Below, piece after piece: positions 17,388 to 26,377 of a DNA stretch of 64,000 nt. Each line of letters begins with the position of its first letter. Positions within the stretch are counted from its first letter, which is position 1. The notes under the pieces were generated by a model that had not been told where the DNA came from, made no database searches, and was given only the letters and a program-made list of their open reading frames with translations. Source of the DNA: Trichococcus pasteurii. Lineage in GTDB: Bacteria; Bacillota; Bacilli; Lactobacillales; Aerococcaceae. The translations under genes were made by a program, and so were the position numbers. Where the stretch lies: contig NZ_FONM01000010.1 of assembly GCF_900112935.1 (NCBI RefSeq), positions 1 to 64,000 on the forward strand, given 5' to 3'.

Positions 17388-17588
17388 AGCCAGCCTCCTT
17401 CAGCTAGTTATCTTCGCTTCTTTCTATTGGGAATCAAACCCAATAATTGGATCCCATAATCATTTTCGGTTTTCAAACTTTTATCCTTCGACTCTGAAAT
17501 TATCACATCAACGAAAAAAGGTATGTACTGCGTATATTCCTTTTGACATTTCATTTTAAAGCCTATTCAACAAGAGATAGCGACCCAT

Positions 17589-17617
17589 TTGACACATACG
17601 TACTAAGTACGTACAAT
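17589..17617 (+). promoter_or_regulatory. hicAB promoter with built-in palindrome
   Basis: TTGACA at 17589-17594, a 17-bp spacer and TACAAT at 17612-17617. A perfect inverted repeat, TACGTACT-A-AGTACGTA (17597-17613), fills the spacer and touches the -10 box. Autoregulation by the HicB DNA-binding domain is expected there. Confidence 0.75.
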
Positions 17618-17641
17618 ACTATTGAAGAGGAGTTCATTAAA

Positions 17642-17815
17642 TTGAAAACCCGTGACCTTATTAAACTTTTCGAGCAAAATGGCTGGTGGTTTCTGAACCA
17701 TGGCGACAATCATGATATTTACACGAACGGAAATGTGAAAGAACAGATTGTTCGACACAGGGAAACAAATGAACGCTTGGCAAATGCTCTCATCAGAAAG
17801 CACGGACTTAAATAA
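17642..17815 (+). CDS. hicA: HicA-type mRNA interferase toxin
   Basis: Protein of 57 residues, the normal size for HicA. It reads as the double-stranded RNA-binding-like HicA fold: KTRDLIKLFEQNGWWFLNHGDNHDIYTNG, with the active His in NHDIY, then RHRETNERLANALIRKHGL. HicA cuts mRNA and is neutralised by HicB. The start is a TTG at 17642, nine bases after GAGGAG; the longer frame from 17543 would include the promoter and is wrong. It is 44 bp upstream of hicB, and the toxin-first order is the usual one for this family. Confidence 0.85.
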   Translation: MKTRDLIKLFEQNGWWFLNHGDNHDIYTNGNVKEQIVRHRETNERLANALIRKHGLK

Positions 17816-17859
17816 AACCTAAATTTTACACTTATCATGAATCAACAGGAGGACTTATC

Positions 17860-18264
17860 ATGATTGAAGACAAAGTATACATCTATCCCATCTACATAAC
17901 CGTCGATTTGGCCGAGGAATACCCTTATTTCGTCGAGATACCGGATGTGGAAGGCTACACACAAGGGAAAGATTTGGCGGAGGCTATCACGATGGCCAGG
18001 GATTATATCGGTTTTGCAGTAATCGATAAACTGGAGCAAAACGAGCCTCTGCCCTTGCCAGATCAAATCGCCTATCAACAAAAAAATACTCAGATTAAGA
18101 CGCTTGTGGATATTAATTTTAAAAAGTATAAAGCCCAGCGCGACAACAAGGTCGTGAAAAAGACACTGACGATTCCAAATTATCTGAATGAGCTCGGCAT
18201 CGAAAGAGGCATCAACTTCTCGTTGACTTTGACAGAGGCTTTAAAGGAAAAATTGGGCGTCTGA
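17860..18264 (+). CDS. hicB: HicB-type antitoxin
   Basis: Protein of 134 residues. The N-terminal part (about 5-65) is the partial RNase H-like HicB domain (YPIYITVDLAEEYPYFVEIPDVEGYTQGKDLAEAITMARDYIG). The C-terminal part (VVKKTLTIPNYLNELGIERGINFSLTLTEALKEKL) looks like a ribbon-helix-helix DNA-binding domain. The protein should bind and block HicA and repress the operon through the palindrome at 17597-17613. AGGAGG precedes the ATG at a normal distance. Confidence 0.88.
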   Translation: MIEDKVYIYPIYITVDLAEEYPYFVEIPDVEGYTQGKDLAEAITMARDYIGFAVIDKLEQNEPLPLPDQIAYQQKNTQIKTLVDINFKKYKAQRDNKVVKKTLTIPNYLNELGIERGINFSLTLTEALKEKLGV

Positions 18265-18343
18265 TGCAGCGGCATTATTGAATAAATAGTTGTATAATCA
18301 TTAGGAAGCAAGTTACTTTTCCATTTGAAATGGGGTTTTAGTT

Positions 18344-18988
18344 ATGGAATATTCAGAAGGCAAATTACCACCCAGCTATGATGTCGCGGAAAATGAGCTG
18401 CCTTACCAAATAAAATTGGCGTTATGGCAGACGGCATTCGGTCTGCAAAAAGTCGATGGCCTCAGCCCATCCGAGTACATGGTTGAGCTGGCCTACGAAA
18501 ATATAGAAGGAAAAAAAGGATACGATGCCATTTATCGCGAAATTTCGGATTACCACCTGAAAGAACATGTAGATGCAAACACAGTCGAAGCGGATATCGT
18601 TTCGCTCCGGATTGCGGAATTATTGGCCGAAGATCATTTCCTGCTCTCCCCTTCCACGCTGTTGGGAATCCACAGGCATTTGTTCACTGATGTTTTCCCG
18701 GAGGAAATTCCTGTGGGCAAGTTCCGGACGGTGAATATCACAAAGAATGAGCCTGTGCTCAATGGGGAGACGGTCGCTGTTTTCGGTATCCAATATTTGA
18801 GAAAATTAGGGCTACATATCGACTATTCGCTCTTCAGCGAACATGTTGCCTTCTTCAGGAATGCCCTCGTGCTCTACTATTATCAGGGCGAGAAACAGGA
18901 TAAACAGTACTTGAAAATGTTTTTCGAAAATCTGTTGTTGGGCAAACAGAACGTGCTGTCGGATGAAGCATTGCGCATGAAAGAATAG
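18344..18988 (+). CDS. Fic family protein with internal deletion of the catalytic motif
   Basis: Protein of 214 residues. Residues 23-71 resemble the VbhA-type antitoxin domain (LWQTAFGLQKVDGLSPSEYMVELAYENIEGKK) fused to a Fic domain. The first half of Fic is present (LLGIHRHLF, then PVGKFRTVNITKNEPVLNG at about 123-141), and so is the end (QYLRKLGLHIDYSLFSEHVAFFRNALVL and KMFFENLLLG). The segment between them, which in the family carries HPFxxGN(G/T)R, is missing at about residue 145, without a frameshift. Typical relatives would be roughly 60-70 residues longer. It cannot AMPylate as it stands. It may be a harmless remnant or act through its antitoxin part. Confidence 0.75.
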   Translation: MEYSEGKLPPSYDVAENELPYQIKLALWQTAFGLQKVDGLSPSEYMVELAYENIEGKKGYDAIYREISDYHLKEHVDANTVEADIVSLRIAELLAEDHFLLSPSTLLGIHRHLFTDVFPEEIPVGKFRTVNITKNEPVLNGETVAVFGIQYLRKLGLHIDYSLFSEHVAFFRNALVLYYYQGEKQDKQYLKMFFENLLLGKQNVLSDEALRMKE

Positions 18989-19024
18989 GACAAAATGTTC
19001 AAAAGAACGCAAAAAAGCGAAGAC
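18989..19024. repeat. 36-bp direct repeat, right copy
   Basis: Identical to 17352-17387. This copy begins at the base after the Fic stop codon and includes the 5' arm of the terminator at 19011-19061. Confidence 0.85.
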
Positions 19025-19061
19025 GATCAGCATGCGGATGCTGATGGCCTTCGCTTTTTTT
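19011..19061 (+). terminator. Terminator after the Fic gene
   Basis: AAAAGCGAAG pairs with CTTCGCTTTT, enclosing a second stem ATCAGCAT / ATGCTGAT, and a T run follows. Confidence 0.85.
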
Positions 19062-19145
19062 CGTGAAGTAAACGAATTTCCTGTGGTTATCCGGTTTCCG
19101 CGTCTCACCATTGTGCTTTGAACATTTGGATCGAATGTTCGAAGG

Positions 19146-19330
19146 TTGTCCGATAACGTCGATGAATCGGACATCCGCTGTACGTTCAGTTCGTAGCTTG
19201 TCCGATAACACCAATGAATCGGACAACCGGAGCAGGTTCAGATCGATGGTTGTCCGATAACGTCGATTAATCGGACAACCGTTGCACGTTCGGTTCGTAG
19301 CTTGTCCGATAACGCCGAAGAATCGGACAA
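19146..19330. repeat. 52-bp-period hairpin array, family B (4 units)
   Basis: Four 29-nt units TTGTCCGAT...ATCGGACAA begin at 19146, 19198, 19250 and 19302, exactly 52 bp apart. The 23-nt spacers resemble one another (CCG..G.ACGTTC.GTTCGTAGC). The repeat/spacer sizes look like CRISPR, but the spacers are not unique and no cas gene is present. The array lies between two convergent genes. Confidence 0.9.
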
Positions 19331-19346
19331 CCCAGGCTACTTTTAC

Positions 19347-19388
19347 CAAAAAAGCAAGAGCTGCTACCTCATTCCGAGGCAGCAGCTC
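19347..19388 (-). terminator. Terminator of the betaine transporter operon
   Basis: GAGCTGCTACCTC (19358-19370) pairs with GAGGCAGCAGCTC (19376-19388), with a run of A on the plus strand at 19348-19353 that reads as T on the transcribed side. Confidence 0.88.
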
Positions 19389-19410
19389 CTGCTAGTGTTC
19401 AATATTCTGT

Positions 19411-20319
19411 TTATTCGGCTACACCGGCAGTCCATTCTGCGACTAAATCCGGATTAGCTTCCACGAAGGCTTCGGCAGCGTCTTCAGCTGATTCGCCTTC
19501 ATAGATTTGGAGCATCAAAGCTTCGACATCTTCGATAGTCCATTGGAATTGATCCAATACTTGGTAAGCTTCAGGCATGTCTGTTTCGAGTCCTTCACGA
19601 ACCATCGTGTGGACCGTCTCTTCGCCGCCGAAAGTTCCGTTGGGATCATCCAGGTATTTCAGGTCATAAGCCGAGAATTTCCAGTGCGGGTTCCAAGCTG
19701 TGATGATGATATCTTCTTCATTTTCGATCGCTTGCCCGAGTGTGACGGTCATGGCGCCCGACGAGGACGTTTCGATTGACCAATCGCTCAAGTTCGGATA
19801 CTCAGCCAACGCGCGTTCAGCGGCTGCTACGATACCGGCACCTGGCTCGATTCCGGTGATGGATTTGCCGGCTTGATCGGTCAAATCTGCGATCGAGTCG
19901 ACATCCATGTACGCAGGAACGGCCAGACCGATTTTCGCGCCTTCAAGGTTTCCGCCCAGGTCGACCATCTTGTCACCGTATTCTTCCATTTGCGCGCCGT
20001 GCGTTCCTGGCAGCCAAGCGCTCAGCATGGCATCCGCTTCGCCAGTGGAAACGGCTTCCCACATGATTGCGTTGTCCAATGGGGTCAAGGTCACATCGTA
20101 ACCGAGGTCTTCCAATACTTTGGCAACGACATGGTTTGTGGCCACTGCGTCATCCCATTCGACGTAAGCCAGTTCGATTTCCTGGCCTTTGCCGACTGTA
20201 TCTTCCATGGAGGCTGTATCTTCTGTCGCACCGCAGCCAGCGGCGATGAGTGTTACACCCAAGCCCAATCCGGCGGTAAGTCCAAGGCGTTTCCAGTTAC
20301 GTTTTGTAGTTTTAAACAT
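19411..20319 (-). CDS. opuAC: Glycine betaine ABC transporter substrate-binding lipoprotein
   Basis: Protein of 302 residues with a basic start, a hydrophobic segment and lipobox AAGC. The mature part is an OpuAC-type binding domain. Tryptophan-containing segments YVEWDDAVA, SAWLPGTHG and ITAWNPHWKF supply the aromatic box that holds a quaternary amine. The acidic C-terminal region is normal. I start at 20319, after AAAAAGGAGAG; the longer frame to 20349 begins with a TTG and contains the ribosome site. It is the last gene of the operon ATPase-permease-binding protein, and takes up glycine betaine or proline betaine for osmoprotection. Confidence 0.9.
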   Translation of the reverse strand: MFKTTKRNWKRLGLTAGLGLGVTLIAAGCGATEDTASMEDTVGKGQEIELAYVEWDDAVATNHVVAKVLEDLGYDVTLTPLDNAIMWEAVSTGEADAMLSAWLPGTHGAQMEEYGDKMVDLGGNLEGAKIGLAVPAYMDVDSIADLTDQAGKSITGIEPGAGIVAAAERALAEYPNLSDWSIETSSSGAMTVTLGQAIENEEDIIITAWNPHWKFSAYDLKYLDDPNGTFGGEETVHTMVREGLETDMPEAYQVLDQFQWTIEDVEALMLQIYEGESAEDAAEAFVEANPDLVAEWTAGVAE

Positions 20320-20367
20320 ATGTATATTTCTCTCCTTTTTGTTTGGCAATTAGGAATAGTTGAGTCG

Positions 20368-21222
20368 TTATGCTGCGCTCTTTTTGCTGAATTTTTGGGT
20401 CAGACGGTCGATGATGATGGCAAGCACAACCAAAGCCAACCCGGATACGAAACCGGAACCGATTTTGGCGCGCTGCAAGGCGGAAAGTACATTACGGCCC
20501 AATCCAGGAGCACCGATCATCGAAGCGATGACGACCATCGACAAGGACAGCATAACGGTTTGGTTGATGCCGGCCATGATCGTGGATTTCGCCAACGGCA
20601 ACTCGACTTTGAACAACCGCTGTGCGCCGGTGCTGCCGAATGATTCGGCTGCTTCAACCAGTTCGGTGGAAACTTGTCTGATTCCCAGATTCGTGAAGCG
20701 GACAGTCGGCGGGATCGCGAAAATAAGTGACGCAAGCACCCCGGGAACCATCCCGATTCCGAAGAAAGCTACGGCCGGAATCAGATAAACGAAGGCTGGC
20801 ATTGTCTGCATGAAATCCAAGACCGGATTGATGATGCTGTTCGCAAGTTTGTTTTTCGCCATCAGGATACCGAAAGGCACGCCGATCAGGACGGACAGCA
20901 AGCTCGAGAACAAGACCAGCGTCAAGGTGAACATCAAGTCTTCCCATAGTCCTTGGTTATAAATGAACCAGAGACCGACGACAGAAAAGATGGACAGTCC
21001 GAATTTTTTCCCTGAGGCAAAGAATGCCAACAGAGCCACTAATGCGATCAGGATGACTGCCGGTATGGCCGTCAACGTTGAAGTCATCAGATCGATCAAA
21101 GTCTGCGAAGACGCTTTGATCGGATCGAACAGGAAACTGAACGTGTCAGCGGTCTTGTCCGTGACGTATTCAGTGAACTCGGCAACCGGCAATTCAGGAA
21201 TAAAATTTAATAGATTATCCAT
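20368..21222 (-). CDS. opuAB: Glycine betaine ABC transporter permease
   Basis: Protein of 284 residues with about seven transmembrane helices and the OpuAB/ProW permease fold. The EAA loop is seen in [32 protein letters not shown]. The N-terminal amphipathic stretch before the first helix (about 1-50) is common in OpuAB proteins. Its start overlaps the end of the ATPase gene by 8 bp, so the two are translationally coupled. It forms the membrane channel for the betaine uptake system. Confidence 0.9.
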   Translation of the reverse strand: MDNLLNFIPELPVAEFTEYVTDKTADTFSFLFDPIKASSQTLIDLMTSTLTAIPAVILIALVALLAFFASGKKFGLSIFSVVGLWFIYNQGLWEDLMFTLTLVLFSSLLSVLIGVPFGILMAKNKLANSIINPVLDFMQTMPAFVYLIPAVAFFGIGMVPGVLASLIFAIPPTVRFTNLGIRQVSTELVEAAESFGSTGAQRLFKVELPLAKSTIMAGINQTVMLSLSMVVIASMIGAPGLGRNVLSALQRAKIGSGFVSGLALVVLAIIIDRLTQKFSKKSAA

Positions 21223-22411
21223 TTACGGACACCTCGCTTTCTCCTGCCAAAGCGGCTATGACGGCGCCTCTGACAAGTACACCCACCAATCTGTCGTTTT
21301 CGATGACAGCGACCGGCGAGCTTGAATCATGGATGATCGGGAAAATATCGCTCAAGGTAGTATCTTTGGAGACTGTCGGGATATCTTCTCTGAGGATGCC
21401 ATCCACTCTAGTAGTGTTGGCTTTCAACGCTTTCGAAGCGTCCTCGGCAGTGATGTACCCTTTCAGTCTGCGGTGATTGTCCACCACAAGGATTGTTGAA
21501 ATCCCTTCTTGGCGCAATAATTCCAATGCGAAGAGCGGGCCATGTTTTTCGATATTCATGACGATTGGACGCTTCATGATGTGTTCGGCAGTCAATACTT
21601 TAGAACGGTCGACGTCCTCCACGAATTTTTCGACATAGCGTGTTGCCGGATTGGTCAAAATTTCCTCCGGCGTACCTATTTGGACCAATTCCCCATCTTT
21701 CAGCAGCGCAATCCGGTCTCCGATGCGCAAAGCTTCGTTCAGATCATGGGTGATGAAGATGATGGTCTTTTTGACGTTTGCCTGCAGATCCAACAGTTCA
21801 TCCTGCATCTCACGACGGATCAATGGATCCAAAGCCGAGAAGGCCTCGTCCATCAACAGGATTTCCGGGTCATTCGCCAAAGCACGGGCCAAACCGACCC
21901 TTTGCTGCATCCCGCCTGATAATTGGTTCGGATACTGATGACTGTAATCGCCAAGGCCGGAATTTTCCAAGGCCTGTTGCGCTCGTTCCTTGCGCTCGGC
22001 TTTTACGACACCTTGAACTTCCAATCCGTATTCGGTGTTCTCCAAAATCGTGCGATGCGGGAATAAGCCGAAGTTCTGGAAAACCATACTCATTTTTTCC
22101 CGACGGACTTGGCGCAATTCCTTCTTGTCCATGATTGATAAGTTCTCTCCGTCGATCAGGATGTTCCCCTTTGTCGGTTCGATCAAACGGTTGAACATCC
22201 GCACAAGTGTGGACTTCCCGCTTCCGGAAAGACCCATGATGACGAAGATTTCCCCTTCTTCTATGGAAAGACTGACGTTGTTGACCCCTACTGTCGCCCC
22301 AGTGGCGCGCAGGATGTCTTGCTTGCTCTTCTTTTGTTCAAGAAGCTCCAGAGCCTTCTCTGCTTTTTTTCCAAAAATTTTCGTTACGTTCTCTATTTTT
22401 ATTTTCGGCAA
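21215..22411 (-). CDS. opuAA: Glycine betaine ABC transporter ATPase with tandem CBS domains
   Basis: Protein of about 398 residues. The ABC domain has Walker [10 protein letters not shown], signature [15 protein letters not shown] and Walker [13 protein letters not shown]. After it, two CBS domains (from about [15 protein letters not shown] to the end) form the ionic-strength sensor known in OpuA. The first 60 residues match OpuAA ([21 protein letters not shown]). A TTG at 22411 is eight bases after GAGAGGAG and gives [11 protein letters not shown]; the ATG at 22417 is only two bases from that site. First gene of the operon. Confidence 0.88.
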   Translation of the reverse strand: MPKIKIENVTKIFGKKAEKALELLEQKKSKQDILRATGATVGVNNVSLSIEEGEIFVIMGLSGSGKSTLVRMFNRLIEPTKGNILIDGENLSIMDKKELRQVRREKMSMVFQNFGLFPHRTILENTEYGLEVQGVVKAERKERAQQALENSGLGDYSHQYPNQLSGGMQQRVGLARALANDPEILLMDEAFSALDPLIRREMQDELLDLQANVKKTIIFITHDLNEALRIGDRIALLKDGELVQIGTPEEILTNPATRYVEKFVEDVDRSKVLTAEHIMKRPIVMNIEKHGPLFALELLRQEGISTILVVDNHRRLKGYITAEDASKALKANTTRVDGILREDIPTVSKDTTLSDIFPIIHDSSSPVAVIENDRLVGVLVRGAVIAALAGESEVSVNG

Positions 22412-22419
22412 GTGCATTG

Positions 22420-22797
22420 CTCCTCTCAAATTTTTAATGCTATATGCGTGGATTCTGTTGGTAATGGGAATGAAAGCCCGAATCCGATTGTGCGTCTCCG
22501 TAATGTACAAATATAGTGTTACATTTTCATTTATTCCGAAAATATAAATTGAAGATAATTTCGTTACATCACAAAGCTATAACCACTATTATCCAGTTAT
22601 GGCGCGGATATGCAAATCAAAAATGAATTATTTGTGAAATTCCCGTGAAAAAGTATGCGTTTACACGCGCTTCCTAAAGGTAACCGTGAAGAATCCGAAA
22701 TTTTTTAAATTAACTTCTTGGATGAATCGTTATGTTGACATATATACAACGCAACATGCGGATATCTCCGATGATTTTGCTGTGCTTAGAGCTCAAG
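22420..22797. other. Upstream region of the betaine operon
   Basis: AT-rich sequence between the betaine operon start and a hairpin array. A TATATT box at about 22511-22516 on the minus strand is a possible -10, but I see no matching -35. No gene or RNA is recognisable. Confidence 0.4.
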
Positions 22798-22928
22798 TTG
22801 TCGAATGTGTTCACGGCATTCGACAGTGCGGCAGATGATAATGTCAAAATTGTCGAATGTCATCAGCTATTCGACAATTTCGCCGTTTCCAGAGTACAGA
22901 TTGTCGAATATCGGTGGTTCATTCGACA
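22798..22928. repeat. 52-bp-period hairpin array, family D (3 units)
   Basis: Units TTGTCGAAT...ATTCGACAA begin at 22798, 22850 and 22901. The second unit is one base shorter, and both spacers are exactly 23 nt, so the architecture equals that of the family B array (29 + 23) with a different stem. Confidence 0.87.
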
Positions 22929-23028
22929 ATTCTCAAAAATACAGGAACTCGTGGCTCCCATTCAGTTGGCCGTAGTTCCGAAGAGCGCGCTGACAGGTCG
23001 TTTGGCAATCAAATGTTGCAAGAAAACC

Positions 23029-23153
23029 CGCCAAAATGACTTTGGCGGGTTTTCTTGGGTCTCGGTTGGCTGTTTTTCCCCGCCAAGCCGATTTTGACGG
23101 GGAATTTCATGTTGTCCGGTGACGTTTTTCCCCGCCAAACCGCTGTTGGCGGG
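23029..23153. repeat. 52-bp-period hairpin array, family C (3 units)
   Basis: Units start at 23029 (CCGCC...GGCGG), 23081 (CCGCC...GACGG, one mismatch) and 23133, each exactly 52 bp apart. The first and third are followed by T runs on the plus strand. It stands 100 bp after the family D array in the same gap, downstream of the sucrose hydrolase gene. Confidence 0.9.
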
Positions 23154-23182
23154 TTTTTCCGCGCCTCCGCGCCCCCAACGCA

Positions 23183-23233
23183 AAAAACGCACCACCCCTT
23201 CGCTCTGCCAAACAGAACTAAAAGGGTGGTGCA
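23183..23233 (-). terminator. Terminator after sacA
   Basis: GCACCACCCCTT (23190-23201) pairs with AAGGGTGGTGC (23223-23233); six A at 23183-23188 read as T on the minus strand. Confidence 0.82.
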
Positions 23234-23256
23234 TTCAACTGTCATTTCCCGCTTCT

Positions 23257-24747
23257 TCAGGCCAATTCCCAAAGATCTAGGCGATAATCGATAGTGCTGC
23301 CTGCCGCGAGCGACAGGCAGGTTTCTCCCGCTTCAGGGAATACGCGGGAGGTGAAGGTGCCTTCGCCGTCGTTGACGAAGATTTCGATCGAACTGGTGTC
23401 GACGAAAATTTGCAGTTTCACTGCATCCATCTGTTCGACCGCAAGCGTGCGGGTCGTTCCGAAGTCTTCGGCGAACGGGATGCCGCACTGGCTGCGGTCG
23501 ATCGTGATTTTCTTGGCGGATGGATCCAAGGTGATGCGGAAACGTTTGTCGTTGGCGGCATCTTCGCAGAGATCCAATGTCACCGGCGCGTGGTCGGCTG
23601 ACGCCAGGAATGTCACATCAAGTTGGAGTTCGTAGCAGTTTGCGCCACTGCGCTCGAAACGCTTAGCCTCAGACAACAATCCGGATTCAGACAAGGCCTG
23701 CTTTTTACGCAACGCAACCAGTTCGCGGACCGGTTGCTGGATTAATTTGCCTTCCTTGATGGCCAACTCGCGCGGCAAAGTCAGGCAGTGGGCCCAGTCT
23801 TCGCTGTCGGTCGGGTAAGCGACGTCCGGCAAGCCCATCCAGGCCGTCAGGATGCGGCGGCCGTCCGGGCTTTCGGCGGTCTGGGTGGCGTAGAAATCGA
23901 AACCGGCATCCAGTTCCTGGAAGCCTTCATGCTCCAATTTCAGCTCATCCATCCGGAAATCATCAGCGATGACATAACCGGTCTGAAAAATGTTGTGGTA
24001 ACGGTCGCCTTCCGGCTCCAGTCCTTGCGGTGAAAACAGTAACACCGTTTTGCCATCGATTTCGAACAGGTCCGGGCATTCCCACATGAAGCCAAAGTCC
24101 GGCAAGCCAGCATCAACTTCACCCATTAATTCCCATTCCAAGGCATCCTTGGAACGGTACATCAGGATTGTGCCGGTTTCGTCGGTGCGTTGGGCACCGA
24201 TGACGGCATAGTAGATGCCGTGCTGCTCCCAGACTTTTGGATCGCGGACATGGTCGGTATAGCCTTCAGGATTGCCGGCGATAGCAGGCGGCAGGAACTT
24301 CGTGAAGCTGCCGTCCGCCTCCATGCGGGCAACGATTTGGTTCGGCACCCTTTCCCATTCTTCCGTGCGGACATTGCCGGTGTACATGATGTGCAGCTGG
24401 CCGTCCTTGACGAAGCCGCTGCCGGAATAGACGCCGTGGCTGTCGTACTCCGTGTCAGGCAACAGCGCGACGCCCTCCTCTTTCCATTGCACGAGATCTG
24501 TCGAAGTCAGATGGAACCAGTGCTTCAGGCCGTGGACCGCGCCCATCGGAAACCATTGATAGAAGAGATGCCATTTGCCGTCGAAATAGGTGAAGCCGTT
24601 CGGATCGTTCAAAAGGCCTGTGTTCGGTTGGATGTGGTAGTGCTGGCGGAAGGGCGACTGCGCCACCCTTTTCGCCAATTCTTCCATATAGTCGTCGGAA
24701 TAATCCGAGAGTTTTTTATAGCGCTCCTCGCGCGTCCATTCTTTCAT
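23257..24747 (-). CDS. sacA: Sucrose-6-phosphate hydrolase (GH32)
   Basis: Protein of 496 residues, normal for the family. The five-bladed propeller starts with HIQPNTGLLNDPNGF, where D48 is the nucleophile; RDPKVW holds the transition-state Asp and WECPDLF the acid/base Glu. The C-terminal beta-sandwich begins near residue 340. It splits sucrose-6-phosphate made by the PTS enzyme encoded 78 bp upstream into glucose-6-phosphate and fructose. AAAGGAAT precedes the ATG. A fragment of a second copy survives at 28628-28840. Confidence 0.93.
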   Translation of the reverse strand: MKEWTREERYKKLSDYSDDYMEELAKRVAQSPFRQHYHIQPNTGLLNDPNGFTYFDGKWHLFYQWFPMGAVHGLKHWFHLTSTDLVQWKEEGVALLPDTEYDSHGVYSGSGFVKDGQLHIMYTGNVRTEEWERVPNQIVARMEADGSFTKFLPPAIAGNPEGYTDHVRDPKVWEQHGIYYAVIGAQRTDETGTILMYRSKDALEWELMGEVDAGLPDFGFMWECPDLFEIDGKTVLLFSPQGLEPEGDRYHNIFQTGYVIADDFRMDELKLEHEGFQELDAGFDFYATQTAESPDGRRILTAWMGLPDVAYPTDSEDWAHCLTLPRELAIKEGKLIQQPVRELVALRKKQALSESGLLSEAKRFERSGANCYELQLDVTFLASADHAPVTLDLCEDAANDKRFRITLDPSAKKITIDRSQCGIPFAEDFGTTRTLAVEQMDAVKLQIFVDTSSIEIFVNDGEGTFTSRVFPEAGETCLSLAAGSTIDYRLDLWELA

Positions 24748-24825
24748 CGTGTTATTCCTTTCCGTATCAAATTAGTCGTATGTCCAGCAGTCCAAGCCTG
24801 CCTCTCGGAAATTAGACCGATTGGG

Positions 24826-26304
24826 TCACAGTGTTTCCTTATTCAAAGTTGAAGGAACTTGTTCTTCATTTCTTTTTTTCGCTTCGTCTTTTGTCCAGTC
24901 GCGTTTGCTTAAGACGTATGTCATGGATACTGTCGTGAGTGTCGCGATCAGCATGCCCAAGACGTAGATCCACAAGTCTTCTTGTTTGATTGAGATGACG
25001 CCCGGCAGGCCGGCTGCGCCCATTGCGATCGCTTTAACCTTGAAGAAGGAGATGAACGCGCTGCTGACGCCGGAACCGATCATCGTTGCGTAGAACGGGT
25101 AGCGGTATTTCAAGTTGATACCGAACATCGCAGGCTCAGTGATCCCCAAGTAAGCGGAGATTGCGGAAGCGGAAGCCAAGCTTTTCGCTTTTTGTTCCTT
25201 GATAATGAAGAACATCGCCAATGCGGCAGCTCCTTGAGCCACGTTTGACATAGCAGCGATCGGGAAGATGAACGTACCGCCTGTTTTGGCGATATCAGCC
25301 AACAATTGCGTTTCGACAGCGATGAAGCTGTGGTGCATACCGGTAACGACCAGTGGAGCGTAGAAGAAACCGATGATGGCTCCGCCGATGGCACCTGTTG
25401 TGTCATACAACCATACAAGGCTGTTTGTCATCACGTCGCCGAGCGTGCGCGTCAGAGGTCCCACCAAAGTGAAAGTCAGGAAGCCAGTGCTGATTATAGC
25501 GAACAGCGGTGTGACCAGGTTATCCAATGATGTGTGCACGCGTTTGTGCAAGAAAGTTTCGATTTTTGCCAAGATGTAAGATGCGAATAAGATCGGCAGT
25601 ACTGTTCCTTGGTAACCGACTTTCGCGATTTCGAAGCCGAAGATATTCCAGAAAGGCACTTCGCCTGCAGCCAAAACTGATGGATAGGCGTAGGCATTGA
25701 CAAGATCCGGGTGGACCATCAACATCCCCAAAACAGCTCCCAAGTATGGATTTCCGCCGAATTTCTGCGTTGCGCTGAAACCGATCAGGACTGGAAGGAA
25801 GACATATGCCGCGTTGGAGAAAGTGTTGATCATCGCTGCAAAACCTTCGATGGCCGGATAAGCTTCAATCAGCGATTTTCCGGTAACAAACAAATCCGGT
25901 GCCGTGAATACGTTGTTCAATCCCATCATCAAACCACAAGCTACGATGGCCGGGATGATCGGTACGAAGATATCCGAAAGCAATTTGACGCCTTGTTGGA
26001 TCGGATTCAATTTTTGCGTGCCGGCTGTTTTGACTTCTTCTTTGCTCATGGCGTCGATTCCGGCCATTTTGATGAATTCTTTGTAGACTTCATTGACGAT
26101 CCCGGATCCCAGGATGATCTGGTATTGACCAGCCGTTGAGAAAGTCCCTTTTACTTCGTCGCGTTCATCCAAGCCCGCTTGATCGACTTTGCTTTCATCT
26201 TTCAAAACCAAGCGTAGTCGTGTCGCGCAGTGCGTCGCCGCCTGTACGTTGTCTTTTCCACCGATGTCCATCAACAATTCTTCTGCAATCTTTTTGTAAT
26301 CCAT
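24826..26304 (-). CDS. scrA: PTS sucrose-specific EIIBC component
   Basis: Protein of 492 residues: EIIB at the N-terminus with the phospho-acceptor C26 (HCATRLR), then the EIIC domain of about ten membrane segments with GITEPAMFGI near the C-terminus. No EIIA domain is attached, so phosphate must come from a separate EIIA-glucose-type protein. It imports and phosphorylates sucrose. It is followed by sacA and preceded by a promoter with two LacI-type operators, the standard scr arrangement. The start ATG has GAGGGAG upstream. Confidence 0.92.
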   Translation of the reverse strand: MDYKKIAEELLMDIGGKDNVQAATHCATRLRLVLKDESKVDQAGLDERDEVKGTFSTAGQYQIILGSGIVNEVYKEFIKMAGIDAMSKEEVKTAGTQKLNPIQQGVKLLSDIFVPIIPAIVACGLMMGLNNVFTAPDLFVTGKSLIEAYPAIEGFAAMINTFSNAAYVFLPVLIGFSATQKFGGNPYLGAVLGMLMVHPDLVNAYAYPSVLAAGEVPFWNIFGFEIAKVGYQGTVLPILFASYILAKIETFLHKRVHTSLDNLVTPLFAIISTGFLTFTLVGPLTRTLGDVMTNSLVWLYDTTGAIGGAIIGFFYAPLVVTGMHHSFIAVETQLLADIAKTGGTFIFPIAAMSNVAQGAAALAMFFIIKEQKAKSLASASAISAYLGITEPAMFGINLKYRYPFYATMIGSGVSSAFISFFKVKAIAMGAAGLPGVISIKQEDLWIYVLGMLIATLTTVSMTYVLSKRDWTKDEAKKRNEEQVPSTLNKETL

Positions 26305-26377
26305 TTTTTCTCCCTCTTCCCTTTAATCTGTTCTGCCTAAGAATAAGTGCAATAATAACAATACTTCGCTTCCATGC

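Noticed and set aside
17426-17444. T-arm of a tRNA or tmRNA 3' end on the minus strand, as an integration site next to the hicAB island
   Set aside because: The 5-6 bp stem with a 7-nt loop resembles a T-arm, but no acceptor stem, anticodon arm or CCA end can be built around it.
19146-19330. CRISPR array
   Set aside because: Repeat and spacer lengths fit, but the spacers are homologous to one another, the repeat is a short palindrome found in other families at the same period, and no cas genes are present.
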